Assembly (NCBI GenBank): GCA_951394045.1
Contig: OX595988.1
Coordinates: forward strand, 2,371,352-2,435,351
Source of the DNA: Nitzschia sp. DOCU1
Taxonomy: Eukaryota > Bacillariophyta > Bacillariophyceae > Bacillariales > Bacillariaceae
Reading direction: 5' to 3'
Length of the DNA: 64,000 bases
The notes under the pieces are model-generated. The model was not told the origin of the DNA. It was given only the letters and a program-made list of their open reading frames with translations, and made no database searches. The translations under genes were made by a program, and so were the position numbers. Below, piece by piece: positions 1 to 8,344 of the stretch (position 1 is the first letter of the stretch; each line of letters opens with the position of its first letter).

Positions 1-903
1 GGTGATGAGTCCTTTGCAATCCCACAAAGATTCACGAAAAGTGGAAGGAAACGAGCAGTTCCATTTCCTCTCAAAGTAAGCATTGCACAACATTCGAAAT
101 GTTGGTTCCATTAGGTGTCTACTAGTCCGTGAAGGCTTACAGTGCATTTTCCGTTGTTTTGTTCGATGTAGTTGATGAAAGTCCTATCAGACAAGAGATT
201 CAATGATATCATCACTTGGACCCCTAGCGGCAAGTCTTTTACTATTGTTAACCCAAAGGCTTTCACCGCTGATATTCTTCCGGAACACTTCAAATCCGCA
301 AAGTATTCCTCTTTTACTCGGAAACTCCACCGCTGGGGCTTCATGCGACACTACCGGGGCGAAGAGTCTGGTGCCTTTTATCACGATGACTTCCAGAGAG
401 ACCGTCTGGATCTTGTAGAAAAGATGACCTGCAAATCAGAGCAGCCGCCCAAAGCTGTTGCTGCCATCACGAAGGCTCCGGCTGCCAAGAAGCTTTTTCA
501 CAAGGCAGTTTCGGCAGCTCCCCGGTCAGAGGTCGGTCTGCAACAAACCGTTGTCCCACGCTCTTTGCACACCGCCGTGCCTGAAGCTCCCGTACAAGCA
601 CCCCTCAACGCCCCTCCCGCCACTATTGTGGCCAGTCAATTGGACGCTGCTATCGAAGCCGAAGTTAATAGGCGCCTGGAAGAACGGCTTCAGCAAGCCG
701 CTCTTTCCCGAATGTTCATGCAGCAACAACTTAATACTCCTGCGATTCCTCTTGCGCTTCGCATTCAACTCATGGAAATGCAACAGAAGAAGCTCAACTC
801 AATCGGGGGACCGCGGATTCCCCTCTCGGGAACTATCAATCCCAATAGTTCTGCACTTGGAGGCCTTCCTCGAACCAACATCCAAGGAGCCAAAACGGCG
901 TAA
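1..903 (+). CDS. Heat-shock-factor-type transcription factor (5' end missing)
   Basis: This is a nuclear DNA-binding protein of the HSF family. I join exon 1..75 (open at the window edge) to 172..903 across a 96-bp intron with a GTAAGC donor at 76 and a TAG acceptor ending at 171. The join is in frame and rebuilds the start of the HSF domain: a PFPLKL stretch, then IITWTPSGKSF, then the helix-turn-helix core ending SSFTRKLHRWGF. The domain lies in the first ~100 visible residues. The rest is Ala/Pro/Gln-rich and low in complexity, with a short Glu/Arg/Gln-rich helix around 650-790 that could mediate oligomerisation. HSF families are expanded in diatoms (family knowledge). The true start codon lies upstream of the window, and the stop is TAA at 901-903. 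Confidence 0.9.
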
Positions 904-1285
904 GGCACTACGCCAAACTGGACAGCTTTTCATCGAGGCATATCGGATGGTTTCTCGTGTTTACCATCGCTTGTTTGGTTCGATGGAATGGCTGGATCCG
1001 GCTACTTGATGTTAGAGAAACGGCCGTTGCAAAGGATGCTTCAGTCGCAGATATGATAGATTCGCACTCGTCCATGAATGGACATCGCAGGTTTGGGAAC
1101 CTGCATCATACATTCACTATACCACTTTTTTGCATTGTAATGGAGTACATGCTACCCAAAATTAGAACGACTTCTTGGTTATAAACTTGATAGGCAAGAC
1201 GCAACGACTAGGCTATTTGTGATGAGTGGGCGAGGCTATGATTCTAAAAGATATAGTATTTCTGTTAATTTGGACCAAAATCTCA
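904..1285. other. Intergenic, convergent 3' flanks
   Basis: About 380 bp lie between the stop of the HSF-type gene and the stop of the minus-strand crotonase gene. Only short AT-rich stretches and chance reading frames are visible. I see no RNA gene, repeat or convincing regulatory element. The two genes presumably terminate here. Confidence 0.5.
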
Positions 1286-2245
1286 TCATTGCTTTCGATT
1301 TGAATACGGAACCTCCCAGCCAAAAGCTCGCCCCGAGGCAGCAAGCTGATTCCACGACGCCAGTAGCTTTCGTTGAAGCTTCGTTTCAACCTCCAAGCAC
1401 TCCTTCTCAGTAGCCATCCAGGTGGTCTGATATAATTCCTTAGCACAAGCCAGTGCATCCGGCGAGCGCTGAACCAGTTCCTTGGCAAATATCTCGGCTT
1501 CCTCTAGCGGATTATCGCATACCTTTGTCACTAGTCCCAATGAGGCGGCTTCTTCACCCGATATGATCCGCCCAGTCATGGTGAGCTCTTTGGCCACATC
1601 CATTCGCACCAGCTCGCGTAACGTAACGGCGGCCCCCATATCTGGTATCAGACCCCACTTGGTCTCCATGATAGACAACTTGCAATCTGGAGTAGCATAA
1701 CGAAAGTCTGCCCCCAGCGCAATCTGAAGCCCCGCCCCATAACACATTCCTTGCAGAACACAAATCACTGGTACCGGCAATTCTCGCCAGAGATAGCTCA
1801 CATCTTGCACTAGATTTCCAATTTCATTCCCTTTGACCCCATATCCTGACGGTCTTTCTAATAACCTCGGCAACTGTTTCAGTGGATTGCTGCCCATGAC
1901 AGCCTTGACATCCAGCCCCGTACAAAAGGCCCGACCCTCGCCACGTAAAATCACAGCTCGAACCGATCGATCCGATCTTAACTCGGCGGCGGTTTCGGCA
2001 ATCGCTTCAAACATTTTCATATCCACCGCATTCAACTTTTCGGGTCGATTTAAAACCACATGGCAAATGCCACCACTGGAATCCTTAATTGTCGAGACAC
2101 GTGGAGTCGCCGAATTCTTACTGGCAGTGGCATCATCGGTAGTTGAGGAGAAGGAAGCTCGACCTACAGCCATGCGCCAGCAATACTCTCTCGAAAGTAC
2201 ACAACTCCATGATGATAGCGCTCGTTTTTGGAGGAGAACTCTCAT
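1286..2245 (-). CDS. Enoyl-CoA hydratase/isomerase (crotonase) family, probably mitochondrial
   Basis: A single-exon 319-residue protein. The first ~35 residues are rich in Arg, Ser, Leu and Ala with almost no acidic residues, which fits a mitochondrial presequence. The crotonase fold follows: a beta-strand/HVVLNRPEKLNAVD entry, an oxyanion-hole segment (GEGRAFCTGLD), a second glycine-rich segment (GMCYGAGLQIALGADFRYA), and METKWGLIPDMG. In that last motif a Glu (~194) and an Asp eight residues later (~202) match the spacing of the Glu/Asp pair of delta3,5-delta2,4-dienoyl-CoA isomerase. The classical hydratase has a Glu/Glu pair. The likely role is beta-oxidation of unsaturated fatty acids, with the exact substrate unknown. 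The Copia element begins 117 bp upstream of its start codon, inside the presumed promoter. Confidence 0.88.
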   Translation of the reverse strand: MRVLLQKRALSSWSCVLSREYCWRMAVGRASFSSTTDDATASKNSATPRVSTIKDSSGGICHVVLNRPEKLNAVDMKMFEAIAETAAELRSDRSVRAVILRGEGRAFCTGLDVKAVMGSNPLKQLPRLLERPSGYGVKGNEIGNLVQDVSYLWRELPVPVICVLQGMCYGAGLQIALGADFRYATPDCKLSIMETKWGLIPDMGAAVTLRELVRMDVAKELTMTGRIISGEEAASLGLVTKVCDNPLEEAEIFAKELVQRSPDALACAKELYQTTWMATEKECLEVETKLQRKLLASWNQLAASGRAFGWEVPYSNRKQ

Positions 2246-2361
2246 TGTTATGGTTCTTTTTGGTGGGGATCGGTTTGGAAGAAGCTGAGAAAGGCTCGAT
2301 AAGGATGCGCTTTTGAGGAAGGAGTGAATGAGTTTGAGCGCATGTGGATGCAGCTTGAATG

Positions 2362-2707
2362 TGTTGGACGCGATATTTCGCGACGATGAATCACATGAAT
2401 CAAGAGTACTGAATTAGGCGCAGATAGACCGCTGAAACACGAATCAAATACGACTGACTCAGACAACTACCACTGCGAGAGATTTCTATGGAGAGATGAA
2501 GACATTCGAAGAAAGATTGAAAGAGGATGAAGAAAGAGACAAAAGGACAATACGAGAAATAGCTCATACTTTCTATAATATCTTAGACTCGACGACTATC
2601 ACCAGATCTACCTGATTTTTTACTTCTACCGAGATTCTATTTCATTCACGGACTGTTCAAGAGACAGACGGAGCGATACCAGGCGCTACGTGAATTGAAT
2701 TTCAACA
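2362..2707 (+). repeat. 5' LTR of the Copia element (346 bp)
   Basis: It begins TGTTGGACG, has a small hairpin (CGCGA, 4-base loop, TCGCG) near its start, and ends TTCAACA. It is identical by eye to 7709-8054. It holds a perfect TGACTCA bZIP/AP-1-type palindrome at 2455-2461. No convincing TATA box is seen. If the self-priming reading of 2707-2721 is right, transcription would start near 2567, giving U3 of about 205 bp and R+U5 of about 141 bp. Confidence 0.97.
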
Positions 2708-2721
2708 TATTATAGAAAGTA
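2707..2721 (+). promoter_or_regulatory. Putative primer-binding site, complementary to the element's own LTR
   Basis: The sequence starting at the last LTR base, ATATTATAGAAAGTA, is a 15-nt perfect reverse complement of 2567-2581 inside the same LTR. It does not begin with TGG, so it does not match the CCA 3' end of a tRNA, the usual primer. This arrangement resembles the self-priming of Tf1, where the first bases of the transcript fold back onto the primer-binding site. A half-tRNA primer of the Drosophila copia type cannot be excluded. Confidence 0.45.
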
Positions 2722-2846
2722 CCGGCTGAAGAGTCGAAAAGCAACTTTGTGGAGATCCGAGCCGTGGAAAGGGTTCGAAGAAGACGCCAAGTGCGCACGT
2801 TACTGAACTTTGGAAGAAGTCGAATTGTCAACAAGTTTATCCGACC

Positions 2847-3131
2847 ATGAGCGGTCGAGGAAAAGGAAATTTTCGGTCCAAAGACCATCGAAGGAACGGA
2901 CCGGGACGTGGAGCCAACAAGAGCAAGCCGGCGGCAAAGAAGTCCGTCGAAGACTACGTTTACTATTTGGGATCATCGAAACAAGCATCAGATTATGAGA
3001 CGACAACTGAGTATCTCATCAACCACATTCAGCAAACGTTTGACTACGGCGATGATATCGCAGAATCTTTGAGCACATTGAAGGATGTCGATCTATCGAT
3101 TCACAAACCGACGTTAAGACAACGATATTAA
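2847..3131 (+). CDS. gag: Copia Gag, N-terminal part
   Basis: Ninety-four residues starting at ATG 2847. The first ~33 residues are strongly basic (Arg, Lys, Gly) and open with MSGRGKG, the same wording as the N-terminus of histones H4 and H2A. The rest (VEDYVYYLGSSKQASDYETTTEYL and on) reads like the N-terminal region of Copia Gag of diatom elements. The frame stops at TAA 3129-3131, while the next ORF continues the Gag sequence one frame forward and is open back to 3118. I therefore read this as one gag interrupted by a +1 shift in 3117-3131, rather than a separate small gene. Confidence 0.8.
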   Translation: MSGRGKGNFRSKDHRRNGPGRGANKSKPAAKKSVEDYVYYLGSSKQASDYETTTEYLINHIQQTFDYGDDIAESLSTLKDVDLSIHKPTLRQRY

Positions 3132-3156
3132 AAACGCCGAAAACAAGCAATTTGAG

Positions 3157-3891
3157 ATGGAATTCAAGGAAAAGTTCACGATCTACATGAAGCGAGTGGA
3201 AGCTTACAGCAAGAACCAAGGCAAAGCTTTTGCATTCCTGTTGGATCGTTGCTCGAAAGGCATGAAAGAGAAGATACAAGCTCGTGCCGATTACGAAACA
3301 TCAATCAAACAGAATCCACGGGAATTGTTGAAAGCGATCAAGCAACATGCGTTGAACTATCAAGAGAGTCGATACAACATGGCGATCGTATACGATGCAT
3401 TCACTGCGGTGCACACAACTACGCAGAAGGAAGGAGAAACACTTCAAGAGTACACCAAGAGGTTCAGAGTTGCCAAAGAAGTATTGGAATCGCACCTCGG
3501 CGGACCTGTGATTATTTCGAAAATCGCAAAATCAATGCCCGGGTATGCCGACAGTGCAGAAAAGAAAGCCGCATGTGAGAAAAGGGCATATGAGCAATAC
3601 ATGGCATATGTGTACCTGAAGAACGCCGATCAGGGCAAATACGGCTCAATCTTGGCTGGTTTGTCGACACAAAAATCCCTTGGAAACGAGCAATATCCGA
3701 AAACGATCACCGACGCAACGAACGTTTTGAGCAATCATCGTTTTGACAACTACAAGCAATTGAAGAGCGAACGCAAGTCGAAGAAAGACGACAAGGACAA
3801 GGAAGAAGACAATCCCAAGTTATCTTTTGCGCAAGCTACTACCGTATGCTACTGCTGTGGCAAGCCAAATCACAAGTCAAGTCAATGTTGA
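3157..3891 (+). CDS. gag: Copia Gag, C-terminal part with zinc knuckle
   Basis: From the first ATG at 3157 this gives 244 residues; the frame is open upstream to 3118. It carries the Gag core (long helical region with KQHALNYQESRY and LQEYTKRFR) followed by a Lys/Asp/Glu-rich linker. It ends in a CCHC knuckle spaced C-x2-C-x4-H-x4-C, the nucleic-acid-binding nucleocapsid motif. The frame ends in UGA immediately after the last Cys of the knuckle, and pol continues in the same frame with no other stop. A single-base change from CGA, or stop-codon read-through, would explain this. Confidence 0.92.
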   Translation: MEFKEKFTIYMKRVEAYSKNQGKAFAFLLDRCSKGMKEKIQARADYETSIKQNPRELLKAIKQHALNYQESRYNMAIVYDAFTAVHTTTQKEGETLQEYTKRFRVAKEVLESHLGGPVIISKIAKSMPGYADSAEKKAACEKRAYEQYMAYVYLKNADQGKYGSILAGLSTQKSLGNEQYPKTITDATNVLSNHRFDNYKQLKSERKSKKDDKDKEEDNPKLSFAQATTVCYCCGKPNHKSSQC

Positions 3892-6800
3892 TTGAAAGAG
3901 AAAATCCCGAAGGACGAATGGGCAATCAACAAAGACCCCAAACTCAAGGAATCAGCGCAAGCTCATGTACAGACAGAGAAGACCGAAAGCAATGAGTCGG
4001 CGAAAGGGAATATCGAAACTGCAAAAGCAGAGGCATGGGCCGGAGTACATTTTCAATTCTATCAAGCGGACGAGATGCGGAATATGATCCTGTTGGACAA
4101 CGAGAGCACTACCAACGTGTTTTGCAACGCATTAATGGTGGAGAACATTCGCGAGACCCCAGACAAACTTTACCTGACCACGAGTGCAGGAGTGATGACA
4201 ACAAACCTGAAGGCAACTCTACCTGGCTGGGGCGACGTCTGGTTTGATCCTGCGACGGTGACGAATATTCTGAGCTACGCGCAAGTCAGGGACCGGTACC
4301 GTGTGGAATACAACTACGACGACGATGTCTTTATAGTGCATCTTGGCACTAAAATGGTGAAATTTGAAAGGACTCCCGTCGGACTATATGGATTCAAGCC
4401 TAAGTTGAAAGGCGAAATGCGAGAAGAATTGCGATTCTTGACGACATTGGAAGAGAACAAAACTTTCTATACCCCACGACAATTTGAGAGAGCAAAGAGA
4501 GCCAGAGACTTGTACCATGCATTGGGAACGCCATCGATCAAGGATTTCAAGGCAATGATCACAATCAACGCAGTCAGAAACAATCCAGTTACTGTCGACG
4601 ACATCAAAATTGCGGAAGAAATATTTGGACCCGACATCGGAACATTGAAAGGCAAAACTACGCGAGCCAAACCAACACCCGTGATTTCGGATTATATCGA
4701 GATACCGAGAGAGTTGATTGACGCGCAACGAGACGTCACTTTGTGTATGGATGCAATGAAAGTGAACGGATTGTGGTTCCTAACTACAATTTCAAGGCAT
4801 ATATACTACCGCACGGCGCAATACACGGAGAATCAAACAGTTGAATGTTACCGAGAGGCACTGCGATCAGTTATTCAGATCTACAATCGAGCAGGTTTCC
4901 AAGTGCGACGCATTCATTGCGACAACGAATTTGTTGAGATTATGGATCAATTGATTGAAGACCCGGAATTTGACATTGAGATCAACTACGCCAATCCGCA
5001 AGAGCATGTTCCCGAAGCAGAACGCAACAACAGAGTGTTGAAAGAGCGTGTACGGGCGGTATACCATCGACTACCCTACAACCGACTTCCCCGTACAATG
5101 GTGAAAACAATGGTGTCCAAAGCAGCGCGTAAACTGAATTTCTTTCCATCAAAGTACGGCGTTTCGAGATTCTATAGCCCGCGCATGATTTTGCACCAAC
5201 AAGCCCTCGATTACGACAAGCACTGCAAATTCACATTTGGTACCTACGTGCAAGCGCATGATGAACCGCAACCGACCAATACTCAGCAAGCACGAACTTT
5301 GGATTGTATTTACTTAAGGCCTACTGGAAACGCGCAGGGCGGACACGAGTTATTTCACATCCCAACAAATCGCATCATCGTGCGACGGAACGTTACCCCA
5401 ATTCCAATTACCCCAGCAGTTCTCAAAGAAGTGGAAGCATTGGCCGCAAATCAGAACATGCCAAATGGACTTAAGATCCAAAACAAGACGGGCAATATAT
5501 TGTTTGACAGCACCTGGATTGCAGGAGTGGATTTTGACGAAGAAGAATTTGACGACGAAAGTTACGATGAAGAAGACGCTTCGAGTGACAACGAAGACGA
5601 TCACGATCTACATGACGAAGATTATTTCGATGACAACGGCGACGGAGAAGGAAATCTTGACGAGCCGAATGATGATAATCAGCAAGACGAACTGAATGTT
5701 GGAGACGAAAATAACGTGGAGAACAATGAACAAGCTGACGAGGAAGCCAACGACGACGACAATAATGCGAGCGACGGCAACGAAGACATCACGGATGACA
5801 ACGATGAAGAAGAACAGTCAGACGGCGAGGACAATGATAATGAAGAAGAGCAGCCAGAGCAGGAACCTACGATCGAAGAAAGACCAAAACGTACCCGGAT
5901 CCCCAACAAGTTCCTAACTACTGGAGACTATGTGATGGAGCAACATTGCAACGGCGACGTTGTTGAATATGCGTTGGACACAGCAAAGGTGATTGCGAGA
6001 GTGTTATATCACCTCGGCGACAAATACAGCGGAAAAGACTACGTTGGAAAACAACACGCGCAAACTTACAGTCTTAAGATGGGCATCAAGAAATTTGGAG
6101 AGCGAGGACGACAGGCGGCGATCAAGGAACTACGCCAACTGCACGATCGCACGGTGTTTGAACCCGTGAAAATTGGATCACTATCAACCGAAGAAAAGCG
6201 CCGCGCTATGGAAAGTCTCATTTTTCTCACGGAAAAGCGTGATGGAACGATTAAGGGTCGAGCGTGCGCGAACGGCAGTATACAACGAACCTACATCGAC
6301 AAGGACGATGCATCAAGCCCAACTGCGAGTACAGACGCTATACTCCTTACAGGAGTGATTGACGCATACGAAGGCCGAGACGTCATGACGGCTGACATTC
6401 CTAATGCCTTTGTTCAGACAGAAGTTGATCCTGACGATGGAGTGATTCTGATGAAGATACGTGGTGACATGGTGGACTACCTGGTTGAAATTGACCCACT
6501 ACGTTATGGCGACTACGTGACAATCGAGAACAACAAGAAGATACTGTACGTGCGAATGGTCAAGGCACTATACGGCATGTTGAAATCTTCACTACTTTAC
6601 TACAAGAGATTTCGAAAGGACATTGAAGGAATCGGATTCAAGGTCAATCCATACGACCCATGTGTGGCCAATCGAACAGTGAACGGCAAACAGCATACTG
6701 TGGTATGGCACGTCGACGATTTGAAGTCAAGTCATGTGGACCCACAAGTCAACAAAGACTTTCTCAAATGGTTAAACCAGCAATACGCCGACGATGGAAT

Positions 6801-7680
6801 AGCCGAGGTAAAAGCGACCTTCGGTAAGAGGCACGACTATTTGGGAATGACTCTGGATTATACGGAGCCCGGAACATTGATTGTTGATATGCGAGACTAC
6901 GTGCATACGATGCTTGAGGAATATTCTGAAACTACGGACGAAAAGCGTGCATGCCCATGGACCGAGAAATTGTTTAAAGTCGACAACACGGCAACTCAGC
7001 TCAATGCAGCGCGCGCATCCGAATTTCATACCTTTGTGGCAAAGGGTTTGTTTCTAAGCAAGCGCGGAAGGCAAGATCTACAACCCGCAATTTCATTCTT
7101 GACTACGCGAGTACGCAACCCAAACAAGAGCGACTGGGAGAAACTTAAATGTATGATGGAGTTCTTGAAAACTACCAAAGACGACGTGATGAAGCTGAAG
7201 GCAGAGAGTTTGAACGTGATCAAATGGTATCTGGACGCAGCATTCGCGGTACATCCAGACATGAAGAGTCACACAGGAGCTGCTATGACACTTGGAGAAG
7301 GTTGTCCTACTACCATTTCTACGAAGCAGAAAACCAATTCGCGAAGTTCTACCGAAGCGGAATTGATTTCAGGCGACGATATCATTTCGAAAGTTCTATG
7401 GACGCGACGATTCATGGAAGCGCAAGGAATTCAAGTGACTACGAACGTGATATTCAGAGACAATATGAGTTCGATGAAGTTGGAAGAAAATGGAAAAGAA
7501 AGCTGTGGGAAGAGGACACGACACTTCGATATCAAGTACTTCTACATCACAGATCTGATCAAGCGAAAGGAAGTTACTATCGAATACCGCCCAACGGATG
7601 AGATGATTGCAGACTACATGACCAAGCCATTGACTGGAGCGAAGTTTCATGCATTTCGGAAGGCTATTATGGGCAACTAG
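3892..7680 (+). CDS. pol: Copia Pol: protease, integrase, reverse transcriptase, RNase H
   Basis: A 1,262-codon frame directly after the gag UGA, with no ATG needed at its start. In order: a protease with the active-site segment LLDNESTTNVF (~residue 68); a pre-integrase region (~190-260) where I cannot find the usual HHCC finger; an integrase core with Asp (~286, CMDAMK), Asp (~344, HCDNEF) and Glu (~375, PEAERNN); a long acidic Asp/Glu/Asn linker (~543-660); a reverse transcriptase with TADIPNAF (~834) and HVDD (~941) in place of the common YVDD; and RNase H (WYLDAAFAVHPD through SSTEAELISGDD, ~1105-1165). It ends MTKPLTG..., as is usual for Copia. All catalytic segments look intact, so the enzyme set may be active. 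Expression depends on how the upstream UGA is passed. Confidence 0.95.
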   Translation: MKEKIPKDEWAINKDPKLKESAQAHVQTEKTESNESAKGNIETAKAEAWAGVHFQFYQADEMRNMILLDNESTTNVFCNALMVENIRETPDKLYLTTSAGVMTTNLKATLPGWGDVWFDPATVTNILSYAQVRDRYRVEYNYDDDVFIVHLGTKMVKFERTPVGLYGFKPKLKGEMREELRFLTTLEENKTFYTPRQFERAKRARDLYHALGTPSIKDFKAMITINAVRNNPVTVDDIKIAEEIFGPDIGTLKGKTTRAKPTPVISDYIEIPRELIDAQRDVTLCMDAMKVNGLWFLTTISRHIYYRTAQYTENQTVECYREALRSVIQIYNRAGFQVRRIHCDNEFVEIMDQLIEDPEFDIEINYANPQEHVPEAERNNRVLKERVRAVYHRLPYNRLPRTMVKTMVSKAARKLNFFPSKYGVSRFYSPRMILHQQALDYDKHCKFTFGTYVQAHDEPQPTNTQQARTLDCIYLRPTGNAQGGHELFHIPTNRIIVRRNVTPIPITPAVLKEVEALAANQNMPNGLKIQNKTGNILFDSTWIAGVDFDEEEFDDESYDEEDASSDNEDDHDLHDEDYFDDNGDGEGNLDEPNDDNQQDELNVGDENNVENNEQADEEANDDDNNASDGNEDITDDNDEEEQSDGEDNDNEEEQPEQEPTIEERPKRTRIPNKFLTTGDYVMEQHCNGDVVEYALDTAKVIARVLYHLGDKYSGKDYVGKQHAQTYSLKMGIKKFGERGRQAAIKELRQLHDRTVFEPVKIGSLSTEEKRRAMESLIFLTEKRDGTIKGRACANGSIQRTYIDKDDASSPTASTDAILLTGVIDAYEGRDVMTADIPNAFVQTEVDPDDGVILMKIRGDMVDYLVEIDPLRYGDYVTIENNKKILYVRMVKALYGMLKSSLLYYKRFRKDIEGIGFKVNPYDPCVANRTVNGKQHTVVWHVDDLKSSHVDPQVNKDFLKWLNQQYADDGIAEVKATFGKRHDYLGMTLDYTEPGTLIVDMRDYVHTMLEEYSETTDEKRACPWTEKLFKVDNTATQLNAARASEFHTFVAKGLFLSKRGRQDLQPAISFLTTRVRNPNKSDWEKLKCMMEFLKTTKDDVMKLKAESLNVIKWYLDAAFAVHPDMKSHTGAAMTLGEGCPTTISTKQKTNSRSSTEAELISGDDIISKVLWTRRFMEAQGIQVTTNVIFRDNMSSMKLEENGKESCGKRTRHFDIKYFYITDLIKRKEVTIEYRPTDEMIADYMTKPLTGAKFHAFRKAIMGN

Positions 7681-7708
7681 ATCTACATCCGATTGGCCGG
7701 CAGGAGTG

Positions 7709-8054
7709 TGTTGGACGCGATATTTCGCGACGATGAATCACATGAATCAAGAGTACTGAATTAGGCGCAGATAGACCGCTGAAACACGAATCAAATACGA
7801 CTGACTCAGACAACTACCACTGCGAGAGATTTCTATGGAGAGATGAAGACATTCGAAGAAAGATTGAAAGAGGATGAAGAAAGAGACAAAAGGACAATAC
7901 GAGAAATAGCTCATACTTTCTATAATATCTTAGACTCGACGACTATCACCAGATCTACCTGATTTTTTACTTCTACCGAGATTCTATTTCATTCACGGAC
8001 TGTTCAAGAGACAGACGGAGCGATACCAGGCGCTACGTGAATTGAATTTCAACA
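7709..8054 (+). repeat. 3' LTR of the Copia element (346 bp)
   Basis: Same length and, by eye, the same sequence as 2362-2707. It is followed by the target duplicate GAATG at 8055-8059. The preceding bases (GGCCGGCAGGAGTG) form only a weak purine-rich tract as a candidate second-strand primer. The second TGACTCA lies at 7802-7808. The LTR end is 290 bp upstream of the start chosen for the DUF6817-like gene, so it could act as an outward promoter. Confidence 0.97.
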
Positions 8055-8344
8055 GAATGCATCTCTCTTGAATAGCGCAAGACATCATGTCAATGGCGCG
8101 GGAAAGATGCATCTCGATGCCAGTTCGCGAATAGAAATCGACTAAACCGACACTGAAGAAATTTAAATCCACCAAGTCGAAAAGGTCGTTTGGGTCGTTC
8201 CCACCAGGTCAATGGGTCGTTCCGCAAATCTTTCCCCGATCGACGATGATGAACGTGCTTCGACGGGTTCCTTGTGGTTGTGGGGACCCATCGTTTGCCC
8301 AGTATCAGTCAAACGCTACAAATGCAATCCTAAGCTATCACACC

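Larger units (their letters stand above)
2362..8054 (+). mobile_element. Copia-type LTR retrotransposon, full length, 5,693 bp
   Basis: Two 346-bp LTRs starting TGTTG and ending CAACA enclose gag and pol. The 5-bp target duplication GAATG is present at 2357-2361 and 8055-8059. The order protease, integrase, reverse transcriptase, RNase H in one pol frame assigns it to Ty1/Copia. It resembles the diatom CoDi-type elements in Gag and RT wording (recalled family knowledge, unchecked). The LTRs read as identical, so the insertion is recent. It sits between the divergent starts of the crotonase gene and the DUF6817-like gene. Two breaks interrupt a simple gag-pol frame: a +1 shift near 3117-3131 and an in-frame UGA at 3889-3891. 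Confidence 0.97.

Noticed and set aside
458..1009. Long frame overlapping the HSF gene
   Set aside because: A shadow of the HSF coding sequence in another frame; Pro/Leu/Arg-rich with no domain.
3157..3891. Independent host gene with a CCHC zinc knuckle
   Set aside because: Lies inside the LTR pair, continues the Gag sequence and is in frame with pol; clearly the retrotransposon's gag.
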